DNA from: Actinomycetota bacterium
GTDB taxonomy: Bacteria; Actinomycetota; Acidimicrobiia; Acidimicrobiales; JAJPHE01
Assembly (NCBI GenBank): GCA_027315345.1
Contig: DAHUYE010000026.1
Coordinates: forward strand, 1-64,000
Direction of reading: 5' to 3'
Length of the DNA stretch: 64,000 nucleotides
The notes below the pieces were generated by a model. That model was not told the DNA's origin, made no database searches, and was given only the letters and a program-made list of their open reading frames with translations. The position numbers were made by a program, and so were the translations under genes. Positions 8,297 to 16,368 of this stretch are shown one piece after another (position 1 is the stretch's first letter; the number at the start of each line of letters is the position of its first letter).

Positions 8297-8312
8297 CTGA
8301 GGGAACCCTCAG
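8297..8312 (-). terminator. Hairpin overlapping the acyl-CoA synthetase stop codon
   Basis: CTGAGGG / CCCTCAG is an inverted repeat across the stop codon at 8309-8311. The loop is too short for all seven pairs, so six would form. It could attenuate transcription between the synthetase and dehydrogenase genes. Confidence 0.35.
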
Positions 8313-10000
8313 CTCCCTAAACCGGGGAAGGCGTCCCGCAGCTCCCGCTTGAGGAACTTGCCGGCCGGGTTCCGGGGCAGAGGCTCGGTCACGATGGCTA
8401 TGCGGGTGGGGATCTTGTAGGAGGCCAGGCGGGCGCCCAGGTGCCGCTGGAGCTCGGCCGGGGTCAGGTTCTGGCCGGCCCGGGGCAGGACCACGGCGGC
8501 CACCTCCTCCCCCAGCCGCTCATGGGGCACGCCGAAGACCGCCGCCTCATGGACAGCCGGGTGCTCATAGATGGCCGCTTCCACCTCGGCGCAGTACACG
8601 TTCTCCCCGGCCCGCAGCACCATGTCCTTGGCCCGGTCCTCGACGTAGACGAAGCCTTCTTCGTCGACCCGGCCGATGTCCCCGCTGCGCAACCAGCCCT
8701 TGACGATGGTCTCGGCGGTGGCCTCCGGCTTGCCCCAGTACCCCCGGATGAGATGGGGGCCCTTGAACCAGATCTCGCCCCGGGCCCCGGGCGGAAGCGG
8801 CTCATCGGTGTCGGGGTCGCGGACCTCGATCTCCAGGATGGGGGTGGCCCGCCCGGTGCTGGTGGGGTGGCTCAGGTAGTCGGGGCCGGTGTTCTGGGGG
8901 CCGTAGGCATTGGTCTCGGTCATGCCGTAGCCGATGGCCGGGCCGCCCTGAGCGAAACTGCTGGCGACCCGGCGCACCAGTTCGGGAGGGGCCGGGGCCC
9001 CGCCCCCACCCACACTGACCAGGCTGGACGTGTCGAAGTCCTTGAAGCGGGGCGACTCCAACAGGTCGAAGGACTGGGTCGGCACCCCGACGAAGTTGGT
9101 GACCTTCTCCCGCTCGATCTGCTCCAGGGCCTTCTCCGGGTCCCACTTGTACATGATCACCAGCTTGAGCTGGCTGATGAAGCAGGACAACATCACCGAG
9201 ACGCACCCGGTGACGTGGAAGAGCGGGACGATCAGAATGAAGGTGGGCGGGTTGGGCGGGGCGTCCCCCGGGGCGGGCGGAGCAGCCGGCCGCCGCCTCA
9301 TCTCCACCGCCGCCCGGCAGCCGAAGCCGTACAGCGACTGGATGACGGCCCGGTGGGTGGAGACGGCGCCTTTGGGATGCCCGGTGGTGCCGGAGGTGTA
9401 GAGGATGGTGGCGTCGTCCTCAGGCCCGATCTCGACCGGAGGCAGAGGAGTGCCCGGGGTCACGACATCGTTCCAGTGGTCGATGTCACCTTCGGGGAGG
9501 TGGGCGGCCCGCACGGCCACGGTCCGGATGCCGAGGCGCCGGGCGCTGGACCGGGACCGTTCCACGCGCTCCTGGTCGGCCACCAGCACGGAGGCGCCGC
9601 AGTCCTCCAGGGCGTAGTCGAGTTCCTCCTCGGTCCACCAGGCGTTGAGAGAGACGGAGATGGCCCCCACCGAGAGGATGCCGGCAAAGGCCATCACCCA
9701 CTCGGGGTAGTTGCGCATTCCGATGGCGACCCGGTCGCCCTTCTTGATGCCATAGCGCGACACCAGGGCCGCCCCGAAGGCGTCGGCCGAGGCCATCACG
9801 TCCCCGAAGCTCCACCGCTCGTCCTCGTAGACCAGGAAAGTACGCTCCACCCCCCGGGCCGGGGCGAACAGATCCTTGAGGCTGGGCGGGGCGTTGAGGA
9901 AGGCCCGGTAGGTAATGCCGTCCACATCCAGCGGCCCCACCTCGAAGCGCTGGCCCGGACCGGTGACGTCGGCCACCGCCTCCTCGTAGGTCATCGTCAT
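8309..10000 (-). CDS. Long-chain-type acyl-CoA synthetase (AMP-forming, FadD-like)
   Basis: A 563-residue ANL-superfamily adenylate-forming ligase that would activate a carboxylic acid to its CoA thioester. The P-loop-like motif YTSGTTGHPKG lies at about residues 204-214, YGMTETN at about 358, the hinge region WLRSGDIGRVDEEGFVYVEDR at about 430-450, and the C-terminal catalytic Lys in NPAGKFLKREL. The substrate is unknown. The frame extends to GTG 10015, but ATG 10000 has GGAGAAG about 4 nt upstream and is preferred. The downstream acyl-CoA dehydrogenase on the same strand, 91 bases away, suggests a fatty- or sterol-side-chain catabolic pair. Confidence 0.88.
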   Translation of the reverse strand: MTMTYEEAVADVTGPGQRFEVGPLDVDGITYRAFLNAPPSLKDLFAPARGVERTFLVYEDERWSFGDVMASADAFGAALVSRYGIKKGDRVAIGMRNYPEWVMAFAGILSVGAISVSLNAWWTEEELDYALEDCGASVLVADQERVERSRSSARRLGIRTVAVRAAHLPEGDIDHWNDVVTPGTPLPPVEIGPEDDATILYTSGTTGHPKGAVSTHRAVIQSLYGFGCRAAVEMRRRPAAPPAPGDAPPNPPTFILIVPLFHVTGCVSVMLSCFISQLKLVIMYKWDPEKALEQIEREKVTNFVGVPTQSFDLLESPRFKDFDTSSLVSVGGGGAPAPPELVRRVASSFAQGGPAIGYGMTETNAYGPQNTGPDYLSHPTSTGRATPILEIEVRDPDTDEPLPPGARGEIWFKGPHLIRGYWGKPEATAETIVKGWLRSGDIGRVDEEGFVYVEDRAKDMVLRAGENVYCAEVEAAIYEHPAVHEAAVFGVPHERLGEEVAAVVLPRAGQNLTPAELQRHLGARLASYKIPTRIAIVTEPLPRNPAGKFLKRELRDAFPGLGS

Positions 10001-10037
10001 GGTTCTCTTCTCCACCCCTCGAACTGGCCAAGTCGCC

Positions 10038-10053
10038 CGGACGCTACCGTCCG
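10038..10053. promoter_or_regulatory. Inverted repeat over the acyl-CoA synthetase promoter
   Basis: CGGACG-CTAC-CGTCCG forms a 6-bp inverted repeat. On the minus strand it contains TAGCGT (10046-10041), a plausible -10 for the synthetase mRNA with a 30-35 nt leader. An operator overlapping the -10 is possible. Confidence 0.35.
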
Positions 10054-10133
10054 CCCGGATGACCGACGCCTGGCCGCCGGAACGCTCCCGCCACGGATAG
10101 CGCGATCCGCTCCGGTCGGGTAAGCATCAAGGC

Positions 10134-10244
10134 ATGGAAGATTGGCTTTTCTTCGAAGGCGCTCCCCGGTACTGGATCCAGGCCGTCCTCGGGGTCATCT
10201 TCCTGGCCTCGGTGGGCGACATCATCTACCACCTGGCCCACTGA
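10134..10244 (+). CDS. Candidate 36-aa single-span membrane protein
   Basis: The ORF encodes MEDWLFFEGAPRYWIQAVLG followed by VIFLASVGDIIYHLAH, a plausible small inner-membrane protein with one helix (about 14-31). TAAGCAT lies just upstream at 10121-10127, so it could be leaderless like many genes here. It stands alone between the divergent synthetase and the aminotransferase. The aromatic- and Ile-rich composition is unlike random translation of this GC-rich DNA, which favours a real gene. Confidence 0.45.
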   Translation: MEDWLFFEGAPRYWIQAVLGVIFLASVGDIIYHLAH

Positions 10245-10408
10245 CCTGGATCGTCGGTGGCCGGCCCGGCGCCGTGTGGGTGTCCGGCGGACGGGAGCCA
10301 CCCGAGACTCCACCGGCATGGGTCAGGGTGGGGCCGGCCGTGTCGGCGGCCCTGATGTCGGATCTCGGGCTCGGAGCGGATATCGGCGACGGCCCCGGAC
10401 GGCGCCGT

Positions 10409-10414
10409 TAGCCT
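10409..10414 (+). promoter_or_regulatory. Putative leaderless -10 element for the aminotransferase
   Basis: TAGCCT is 7 nt before ATG 10422; no Shine-Dalgarno is visible. Confidence 0.5.
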
Positions 10415-10421
10415 TGGGTCC

Positions 10422-11630
10422 ATGGAAGTGGCCCAGGCCCTCAAGCTGCAGAACGTGGCCTACGACGTGCGCGGCCCCGTACTGGACGAGGCCATGCGCC
10501 TCGAGCAGGAGGGGCACCGCATCCTCAAGCTCAACATCGGAAACCCGGCTCCCTTCGGCTTCGAGGCCCCCGAGGAGCTGCTGCGCGACGTCATCCGGAA
10601 CCTGCCCAACGCCCAGGGCTACAGCGACTCCAAGGGCATCTTCCCGGCCCGCAAGGCGGTCGCCCAGTACTACCAGGGCCTGGGACTGGACGGCATCGAC
10701 GTGGACGATGTCTACCTGGGCAACGGGGTGTCCGAACTCATCGGCGTTTCTCTCCAGGCCCTGCTCAACGACGGGGACGAGGTGCTGGTCCCCGCCCCCG
10801 ACTACCCGCTGTGGACGGCCATGGTCACCCTGTGCGGAGGCAAGGCCGTCCACTACCTCTGCGATGAAGCCGCCGACTGGATGCCCGACCTGGAGGACAT
10901 GGCGGCCAAGATCACGCCCCGCACCCGGGCCATGGTGGTCATCAGCCCCAACAACCCGACCGGGGCGGTCTACACCCGGCCCATGCTGGAGGCCATGGCC
11001 GAACTGGCCCGCCAGCACGACCTGATCATCTTCTCCGACGAGATCTACGACAAGGTCCTCTACGAGGACGCCGTGCACACCCCGATGGCCCTGGTTGCGC
11101 CCGATCTGCTCTGCCTGACCTTCAGCGGACTTTCCAAGGCCTACCGGGTGGCCGGGTTCCGCTCCGGCTGGATGGTGGTGTGCGGGCCGACCCAGCACGC
11201 CCAGAGCTACATCGAGGGCCTCAACGTGCTGACCAACATGCGCCTGTGCGCCAACGTGCCGGCCCAGCACGCCGTGCAGACTGCCCTGGGTGGCCATCAG
11301 AGCATCCAGGACCTGGTCCTGCCCGGCGGCCGGTTGCTGGAGCAGCGGGACCTGGCCTGGCGCCTGCTCAACGACATCCCCGGCGTGTCCTGCGTCAAGC
11401 CCATGGGCGCCCTCTACGTCTTTCCCCGCCTGGATCCGGAGGTGTACCCGATCCAGGACGACGAGCGCTTCGTCCTCGACCTGCTACGAGCGGAGAAGAT
11501 GCTCGTGGTGCAGGGCACCGGCTTCAACTGGCCCGATCACGATCACCTCCGCATCGTCACCCTGCCCCCGGCCGAGATGCTGGAGGACGCCATCGGCCGG
11601 CTGGCCCGGTTCCTGGCCGCCTGGAGGTAG
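10422..11630 (+). CDS. Alanine-type aminotransferase (class I PLP enzyme, AlaA-like)
   Basis: A 402-residue fold-type I aminotransferase close in layout to E. coli AlaA (YfbQ), which interconverts pyruvate and glutamate with alanine and 2-oxoglutarate. Visible signatures are the N-terminal LKLNIGNPAPFGF, the substrate loop SPNNPTGAVY (about residues 175-184), DEIYDKVLYED, and the PLP-lysine region SGLSKAYRVAGFRSGW (Lys about 238). Length and motif order are normal. A GGAGG within its last codons serves the next small gene, indicating a two-gene operon. Confidence 0.88.
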   Translation: MEVAQALKLQNVAYDVRGPVLDEAMRLEQEGHRILKLNIGNPAPFGFEAPEELLRDVIRNLPNAQGYSDSKGIFPARKAVAQYYQGLGLDGIDVDDVYLGNGVSELIGVSLQALLNDGDEVLVPAPDYPLWTAMVTLCGGKAVHYLCDEAADWMPDLEDMAAKITPRTRAMVVISPNNPTGAVYTRPMLEAMAELARQHDLIIFSDEIYDKVLYEDAVHTPMALVAPDLLCLTFSGLSKAYRVAGFRSGWMVVCGPTQHAQSYIEGLNVLTNMRLCANVPAQHAVQTALGGHQSIQDLVLPGGRLLEQRDLAWRLLNDIPGVSCVKPMGALYVFPRLDPEVYPIQDDERFVLDLLRAEKMLVVQGTGFNWPDHDHLRIVTLPPAEMLEDAIGRLARFLAAWR

Positions 11631-11633
11631 CCA

Positions 11634-11843
11634 GTGATGCACGGGGCCCAGTGGCTGTGGTTGATCATCCTCATGCCGGCCGGACTGCTCTTCGGCGCCG
11701 GCCTGCGGGCCCTGATGGCCATCGGCTCGCGTTCCGCCGCCCCGGCGGCCCCGGGGCCCCGGACCGGGTGTGCCGGCTGTCCGGTGGGCAACTGCTCCCG
11801 CGCCGCGCCCCAGCTCTGTGAGGAATCCGCCCCCGGGTTCTGA
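11634..11843 (+). CDS. Cys-rich single-span membrane miniprotein
   Basis: A 69-residue ORF starting at GTG 11634 (or ATG 11637), 3 bases after the aminotransferase stop, with GGAGG inside the upstream gene. One membrane helix (about 8-32, LWLIILMPAGLLFGAGLRAL) precedes a Pro/Ala linker and a Cys cluster CAGCPVGNC plus one more Cys. The shape recalls FeoB-associated Cys-rich proteins, but no FeoB is nearby, so a metal or redox role is only a guess. Tight spacing and a strong RBS support translation. Confidence 0.6.
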   Translation: MMHGAQWLWLIILMPAGLLFGAGLRALMAIGSRSAAPAAPGPRTGCAGCPVGNCSRAAPQLCEESAPGF

Positions 11844-11931
11844 ACCGCCGCACAACTGCCGGCTCAAGCGACGCCGAGAGTCAACGTCTGCCACTATCTG
11901 GCCGGGCACCTGCCCAGCGCGGAGGGGACAA

Positions 11932-14211
11932 ATGCCGACAGAACAGCCATATGAGGGCGTGATCGGACGGACACTGGAGGAATCCCGGCCGTGGTGGCCC
12001 CCCGTCCCCACCGCTCCGGAGGGATCGCCCAACATCGTGGTCGTCCTGCTCGATGATGTGGGCTACGCCCAGTTCAGCTGCTACGGCTCCGACATCGCCA
12101 CCCCCACCTTCGACGCTGTGGCCCGCCGCGGCCTGCGCTTCTCCAACTTCCACACCACCGCCCTGTGCTCACCCACCCGGGCCGCCCTGCTGACCGGGCG
12201 CAACCACCACACCAACGGCATGGGCCGGATAGTCGAGTTCAACTCCGGCTTCCCCGGTTACGACGCCTACGTCCCCAAGGACAGCGGGTTCATCTCCGAG
12301 GTCCTGCTGGCCAACCACTACGCCACCATGGCGGTGGGCAAGTGGCACCTGGCCCCGCCGGCGGAGATGACCGCCGGGGCCCCCAAGGACAAGTGGCCGC
12401 TGGGCCGCGGCTTTGAGCACTTCTACGGCTTCATGGGCGGGGAGACCGACCAGTACCACCCCGATCTGGTCCATGACAACCATCAGATCGACCCGCCCCG
12501 GACCCCGGAGGAGGGCTACCACCTGACCGAGGACCTGGTCGACCGGGCCGTGTCCTACATCACCGACCTGCGGGCGGTGTCCCCCTCCAAACCGTTCTTC
12601 CTGTGGTTCGCCCCCGGGGCCTGCCACGCCCCCCACCAGGCCCCGGCCGAGTACATCGAGCGCTACGCCGGTGCCTTCGACCAGGGATGGGACCGCTGGC
12701 GGGAGGAGGTCTTCGCCCGCCAGGTCGAATCCGGCCTGCTGCCTCCCGGCACCAAGCTGTCCGAGCGGCCGCACTGGGTGGCCGCCTGGGACAGCCTCAC
12801 CCCGGACGAGAAGCGGCTCTACGCCCGCATGAAGGAGGTCTACGCCGGCTTCCTCACCCACACCGATGACCAGGTGGGCCGGCTGCTCTCGTTCATCGAC
12901 TCCCTGGGGGAGACGGACAACACCCTGGTCATGATCATGAGCGATAACGGGGCCAGCGCCGAGGGCGGTCCGCGCGGCTCGTTCAACGAGATGTACTTCT
13001 TCAACTTCGAGCCGGAGAGCCTGGAGGAGAACCTGGCCCGGATCGATCTGCTCGGCACCCCCGACGCCCACAACCACTACCCGTGGGGCTGGGCCTGGGC
13101 CGGTAACACCCCCCTCAAGCGCTGGAAGCGCGAGACCCACGAAGGCGGCGTGTGCGACCCGCTCATCCTCAGCTGGCCGGCCCGTCTCGGCACGGCCGGG
13201 GAGACCCGCCACCAGTACGTGCACGCCATCGACGTGATGCCCACCATCCTCGACCTGCTCGGAGTCGAGCCCCCCGAAGTCATCAAGGGGGTCAAGCAGC
13301 GTCCCATCGAGGGGGTGAGCTTCGCCCACCTTCTCTCCGATGGTCAGGCCCCCAGCCGGCACATCACCCAGTACTACGAGATGCTCGGCAGCCGGGCCCT
13401 CTACCACGAGGGTTGGAAGGCGGTCGTCTTCCACGCCATGGCCGGCCTGCCTTATGACGGCAGCGATCCGCGCAAGCCCTTCGAAGAGGACGACTGGGAG
13501 CTGTACCACGTGGCCCAGGACTTCTCCGAGACGGTGGACCTGGCCCAGGCCGAGCCGGAGCGCCTGGCCGCCATGATCGAACTGTGGTGGTCGGAGGCCG
13601 AGCGCTATCAGGTCCTGCCGCTCACCAACCAGCCCATAGCCGGCATGGACAACCGCTGGCGCCGGGAGCGCTTCGAGTTCCGCCCCGGCATGGCCAGCCT
13701 GCCCGAGACGCTGGCGCCCAACCTGCGCAACCGCTCCTGGCGCCTCCTGGCCGAACTGCACGTCCCCGAATCCGGGACGGTTGAGGGGGTCATCGCCACC
13801 CAGGGCTCGAACGCCGGGGGCTGGGCCACCTGGGTCAAGGACGGGCGCCTGCACTACGTCTACAACTTCCTGGGGGCGGCCCTGACCACGGTGTCGGCCG
13901 AGGTGCCGCTTCCCCCCGGGCCGGTCACGGCCCGCATCGAGTTCACCGCCACCGGAGCCTTCCAGGGCGACGTGGACCTCTACTACGGGGACGTCCCCGT
14001 CGGCCAGGGTCACATCCCCCGCACCCACCTCATCACCTTCGGCATGCACGGCTTCACCGTCGGCTACCAGCGGGGCCCGGCCGTGAGCCCCGCCTACGAG
14101 GGTCGGTTCGAGATCACCCCGGGCTCATTGGAGCGGGTGGTGATCGAGGCGGCCGGGCGGCCCTGGCGCGACCCCGAGCGCGAAGACCGCGCCGCCATGT
14201 CGATCCAGTAG
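11932..14211 (+). CDS. Arylsulfatase, formylglycine-dependent type I sulfatase
   Basis: A 759-residue sulfatase of the alkaline-phosphatase superfamily that hydrolyses sulfate esters. NIVVVLLDDVGYAQFSCYG holds the first metal-binding Asp pair (D41, D42). CSPTRAALLTGR (C79) is the C-x-P-x-R signature whose Cys is oxidised to formylglycine. GKWHLAP and IMSDNGASAEGG supply further active-site residues. The long form with a C-terminal beta-rich domain matches the roughly 780-aa actinobacterial arylsulfatases. There is no signal peptide, so it is probably cytoplasmic. ATG 11932 is chosen because GGAGGGG lies 5 nt upstream; the frame is open from 11770. No formylglycine-generating enzyme is in the window. 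Confidence 0.9.
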   Translation: MPTEQPYEGVIGRTLEESRPWWPPVPTAPEGSPNIVVVLLDDVGYAQFSCYGSDIATPTFDAVARRGLRFSNFHTTALCSPTRAALLTGRNHHTNGMGRIVEFNSGFPGYDAYVPKDSGFISEVLLANHYATMAVGKWHLAPPAEMTAGAPKDKWPLGRGFEHFYGFMGGETDQYHPDLVHDNHQIDPPRTPEEGYHLTEDLVDRAVSYITDLRAVSPSKPFFLWFAPGACHAPHQAPAEYIERYAGAFDQGWDRWREEVFARQVESGLLPPGTKLSERPHWVAAWDSLTPDEKRLYARMKEVYAGFLTHTDDQVGRLLSFIDSLGETDNTLVMIMSDNGASAEGGPRGSFNEMYFFNFEPESLEENLARIDLLGTPDAHNHYPWGWAWAGNTPLKRWKRETHEGGVCDPLILSWPARLGTAGETRHQYVHAIDVMPTILDLLGVEPPEVIKGVKQRPIEGVSFAHLLSDGQAPSRHITQYYEMLGSRALYHEGWKAVVFHAMAGLPYDGSDPRKPFEEDDWELYHVAQDFSETVDLAQAEPERLAAMIELWWSEAERYQVLPLTNQPIAGMDNRWRRERFEFRPGMASLPETLAPNLRNRSWRLLAELHVPESGTVEGVIATQGSNAGGWATWVKDGRLHYVYNFLGAALTTVSAEVPLPPGPVTARIEFTATGAFQGDVDLYYGDVPVGQGHIPRTHLITFGMHGFTVGYQRGPAVSPAYEGRFEITPGSLERVVIEAAGRPWRDPEREDRAAMSIQ

Positions 14212-14246
14212 GGCGCCCCCCGCCGGAGCAGCCCCCGGACGCCGGC

Positions 14247-15242
14247 CTACAGGGACGCCAGGAACTCTACCAGCAGCCGGTTGACGTCTTCGGCCCGCTC
14301 CTGCTGGGTCCAGTGCCCGGTCCCGGGCAGGATGTGCGAGCCCCGCAGGCCGGGCAGGGTGCCGGCAAAGGCGTCGATGGAACGCCGCCCCCAGGCGGTG
14401 GGACCGTCGCGCTCCCCGCCGATGAAGATGGACGGCACGGTGATGGGCATGCGCCGCAGGCCGGCCAGGTCGTGCCAATCGCGCTCCACGTTGCGGTAGC
14501 GGTTGAGACCGCCGGTCAGGCCGGTGCGTTCGAACTCCCCGGCGTAGAAATCCAGGTCGGCCTCGCTCAGCCAGGCCGGCATCGACTCGGGGATGATGAA
14601 GCGCTCGCACAGCTTGTGACCGGGAGCCACCGTGGACATACCGCCGGCCTCGGGCGGCGGGGCGTCGCCCGAGGCGGTGAAGTAGAAACCGAGGATCCAC
14701 CGGCGCACGTCCGGTTCGATCTCGGCCTCGGCCCGGCCCGGCACCTGGAAGTACTCGATGTAGAACTCCTCCGTCCCGCCCATGAGTTTGTAGGCGTCCC
14801 GGGGGTTGGTCCCCCCGTAGGGCGAGTACGGCACCGAGAGCAGACCCAGGGCCCGGAACAGGTCCGGGCGCAGCAGCACCGAGCTCCAGGCGATGGGCGA
14901 GCCCCAGTCATGGCCGATGATGACGGCGCTGGTCTCGCCCAGGGCGTGCACCACCCCGACGTTGTCGGCCACGTGGCGGACCATGCGGTACTCCTCCACC
15001 GCCGCCGGCTTGGACGACCGGCCGTAGCCGCGCACGTCGATGGCCACGGCCCGGAAGCCGGCCCCGGCCAGGGCCGGCAGCTGGTGACGCCACGAGTACC
15101 AGGACTCGGGGAAGCCGTGGACCAGGAGGACCAGGGGCCCCTCCCCCATCTCCACGGCGTGGATGCGGGTGCCCTCGGCGTCGAGGAGGAGATGACGGGC
15201 CCCAGGGAGATCGATGGCGCCGGCGCCGGGCGCCGATGTCAC
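14247..15242 (-). CDS. Epoxide hydrolase-like alpha/beta hydrolase
   Basis: A 331-residue alpha/beta hydrolase with the epoxide-hydrolase pattern. The oxyanion motif HGFPESWYSWRHQ is at about residues 42-54, the nucleophile Asp in IGHDWGSP (D112), the acid Asp in IGGERDGP and the His in PGTGHWTQQE. A cap domain fills residues 140-240. The family opens epoxides to diols. GTG 15242 begins one base after the upstream stop (TGAGGTG) and has GGAGG 6 nt upstream; the longer open frame to 15497 is not used. It is the third gene of a ddn-GNAT-hydrolase operon, which suggests a detoxification role. Confidence 0.85.
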   Translation of the reverse strand: MTSAPGAGAIDLPGARHLLLDAEGTRIHAVEMGEGPLVLLVHGFPESWYSWRHQLPALAGAGFRAVAIDVRGYGRSSKPAAVEEYRMVRHVADNVGVVHALGETSAVIIGHDWGSPIAWSSVLLRPDLFRALGLLSVPYSPYGGTNPRDAYKLMGGTEEFYIEYFQVPGRAEAEIEPDVRRWILGFYFTASGDAPPPEAGGMSTVAPGHKLCERFIIPESMPAWLSEADLDFYAGEFERTGLTGGLNRYRNVERDWHDLAGLRRMPITVPSIFIGGERDGPTAWGRRSIDAFAGTLPGLRGSHILPGTGHWTQQERAEDVNRLLVEFLASL

Positions 15243-15243
15243 C

Positions 15244-15894
15244 TCAGTCCTCCGGAGGCCGGGGCTGCCGGCGCATGGTCCACAGCGGCGGGCCGTTCTT
15301 GACCGGATGCAACTCCCGGTCCAGCTCGTAACCGAAGCGGCGGTAGTAGGCCAGGTTGGCCTCCTTCTGGGTCTCCAGGTAGGAGACCAGTCCGTCCCGG
15401 TCGGCCTGAGGGTAGACCTGGCCCTGCAGGGTCCCACCGATCCCGCCCCGCTGCACGGACGGATCCACGGCCAGCAGCTGGAGATACCACATCTCATCCT
15501 TGGGATGGATGCCCTCGATGGCGAAGAGGTAGCGGGCTCCGTCGAGGAGGGCGCGGGGCCGGGGGATCATGGCCACCAGGGCGCTGCGCAGCTGGCGGGC
15601 CTGAGCCCCGACGGAAAGCGGCCAGGCCCCCGGCCGCACGAAGGCGGCCACCCCCACCAGCCGGCCCGAGGCGTCACGGGCGCCGTGGACCACCGCCCCG
15701 GGCTTGCTCTCGCCCACCATGGCCCGGAAGAAGATGCCCAGAGCCCTCCGGCGGATCCGCTCGTTGCCCATGAGGAACACGAAAAAGGGATCATCGGCAA
15801 AGGCCTCGGTGGCCACCACGGCTATCTCGTCCAGGGTGGCCTTGTTCAGATCCAACAACTCGATGGTGACGCCGGCCGGCGTCTTGGCTGCCAT
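15244..15894 (-). CDS. GNAT-family N-acetyltransferase
   Basis: A 216-residue GNAT protein that would transfer an acetyl group from acetyl-CoA to an unknown amine. The core includes WYLQLLAVDPSVQRGGIGGTL (about residues 133-153), the motif A acetyl-CoA loop in the form QRGGIGG. LETQKEANLAYYRRFGYELDRE is the usual C-terminal motif B. Length is normal. It is the middle gene of a three-gene minus-strand operon, 13 bases after the F420-dependent reductase and one base before the hydrolase. Confidence 0.85.
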   Translation of the reverse strand: MAAKTPAGVTIELLDLNKATLDEIAVVATEAFADDPFFVFLMGNERIRRRALGIFFRAMVGESKPGAVVHGARDASGRLVGVAAFVRPGAWPLSVGAQARQLRSALVAMIPRPRALLDGARYLFAIEGIHPKDEMWYLQLLAVDPSVQRGGIGGTLQGQVYPQADRDGLVSYLETQKEANLAYYRRFGYELDRELHPVKNGPPLWTMRRQPRPPED

Positions 15895-15907
15895 GGTGGG
15901 CCCGTCC

Positions 15908-16342
15908 TCAGTTCACCGGCTCCAGGATGACCAGGGGGATGTCCCGGGTCGTCTTCTCCTGATAGCCGGCGTAGTTCTTGTAGCGGGCAGCCAGGCCGGG
16001 CCAGATGCGGGCCTTCTCCTCGGCGGTGGCGATGCGGGCGTGGCGGCGGCCCTTGAAGTCCCGGGTCATCACCTCGACCTCGGGGTGGTCCCGCAGATTG
16101 AGGAACCAGTCCGGGTGCTGGGGCGACCCGCCGTAGGAGGCCACCAGGACCAGGTTGTCCCCGTCCTTGGCCGGGGAGGTCAGCATGGTGGTGCGGGGCC
16201 GGCCGCTCTTGCGCCCGGTGGTGGTGAGTTTCACCACCGGCATCCCCATGAGCTTGCCCGCCACCACGCCGTTGGAGGCGGTGAAGACGTTGCGGTGGAC
16301 GGCGTTGACCACCTTGATGAAGCGGTCCTGGGAGTTGGCCAT
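15908..16342 (-). CDS. Deazaflavin (F420)-dependent nitroreductase, Ddn family
   Basis: A 144-residue split-barrel protein of the Ddn/FDOR-A type, which uses reduced F420 to reduce quinones, enones or nitro compounds. Typical blocks are KLTTTGRKSGRPRTTMLT (about residues 38-55), DNLVLVASYGGSPQHPDWFLNL and the C-terminal YQEKTTRDIPLVILEP. F420 use is characteristic of actinobacteria and helps place the organism. ATG 16342 has TACGGT 7 nt upstream and no Shine-Dalgarno, so the operon probably starts with a leaderless mRNA. Confidence 0.88.
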   Translation of the reverse strand: MANSQDRFIKVVNAVHRNVFTASNGVVAGKLMGMPVVKLTTTGRKSGRPRTTMLTSPAKDGDNLVLVASYGGSPQHPDWFLNLRDHPEVEVMTRDFKGRRHARIATAEEKARIWPGLAARYKNYAGYQEKTTRDIPLVILEPVN

Positions 16343-16349
16343 GGCCGGG

Positions 16350-16355
16350 ACCGTA
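16350..16355 (-). promoter_or_regulatory. Putative leaderless -10 element for the ddn-GNAT-hydrolase operon
   Basis: TACGGT on the minus strand, 7 nt before ATG 16342. Confidence 0.5.
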
Positions 16356-16368
16356 CCCGGTCGGGCCG

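Noticed and set aside
6841-10123. Long plus-strand frames opposite the acyl-CoA dehydrogenase and synthetase genes
   Set aside because: They have low-complexity composition without recognisable motifs and are shadows of conserved minus-strand genes.
12169-14049. A 626-codon minus-strand frame opposite the arylsulfatase
   Set aside because: The plus-strand sulfatase has all expected motifs; the antisense frame has only Gly/Val/His-rich sequence.
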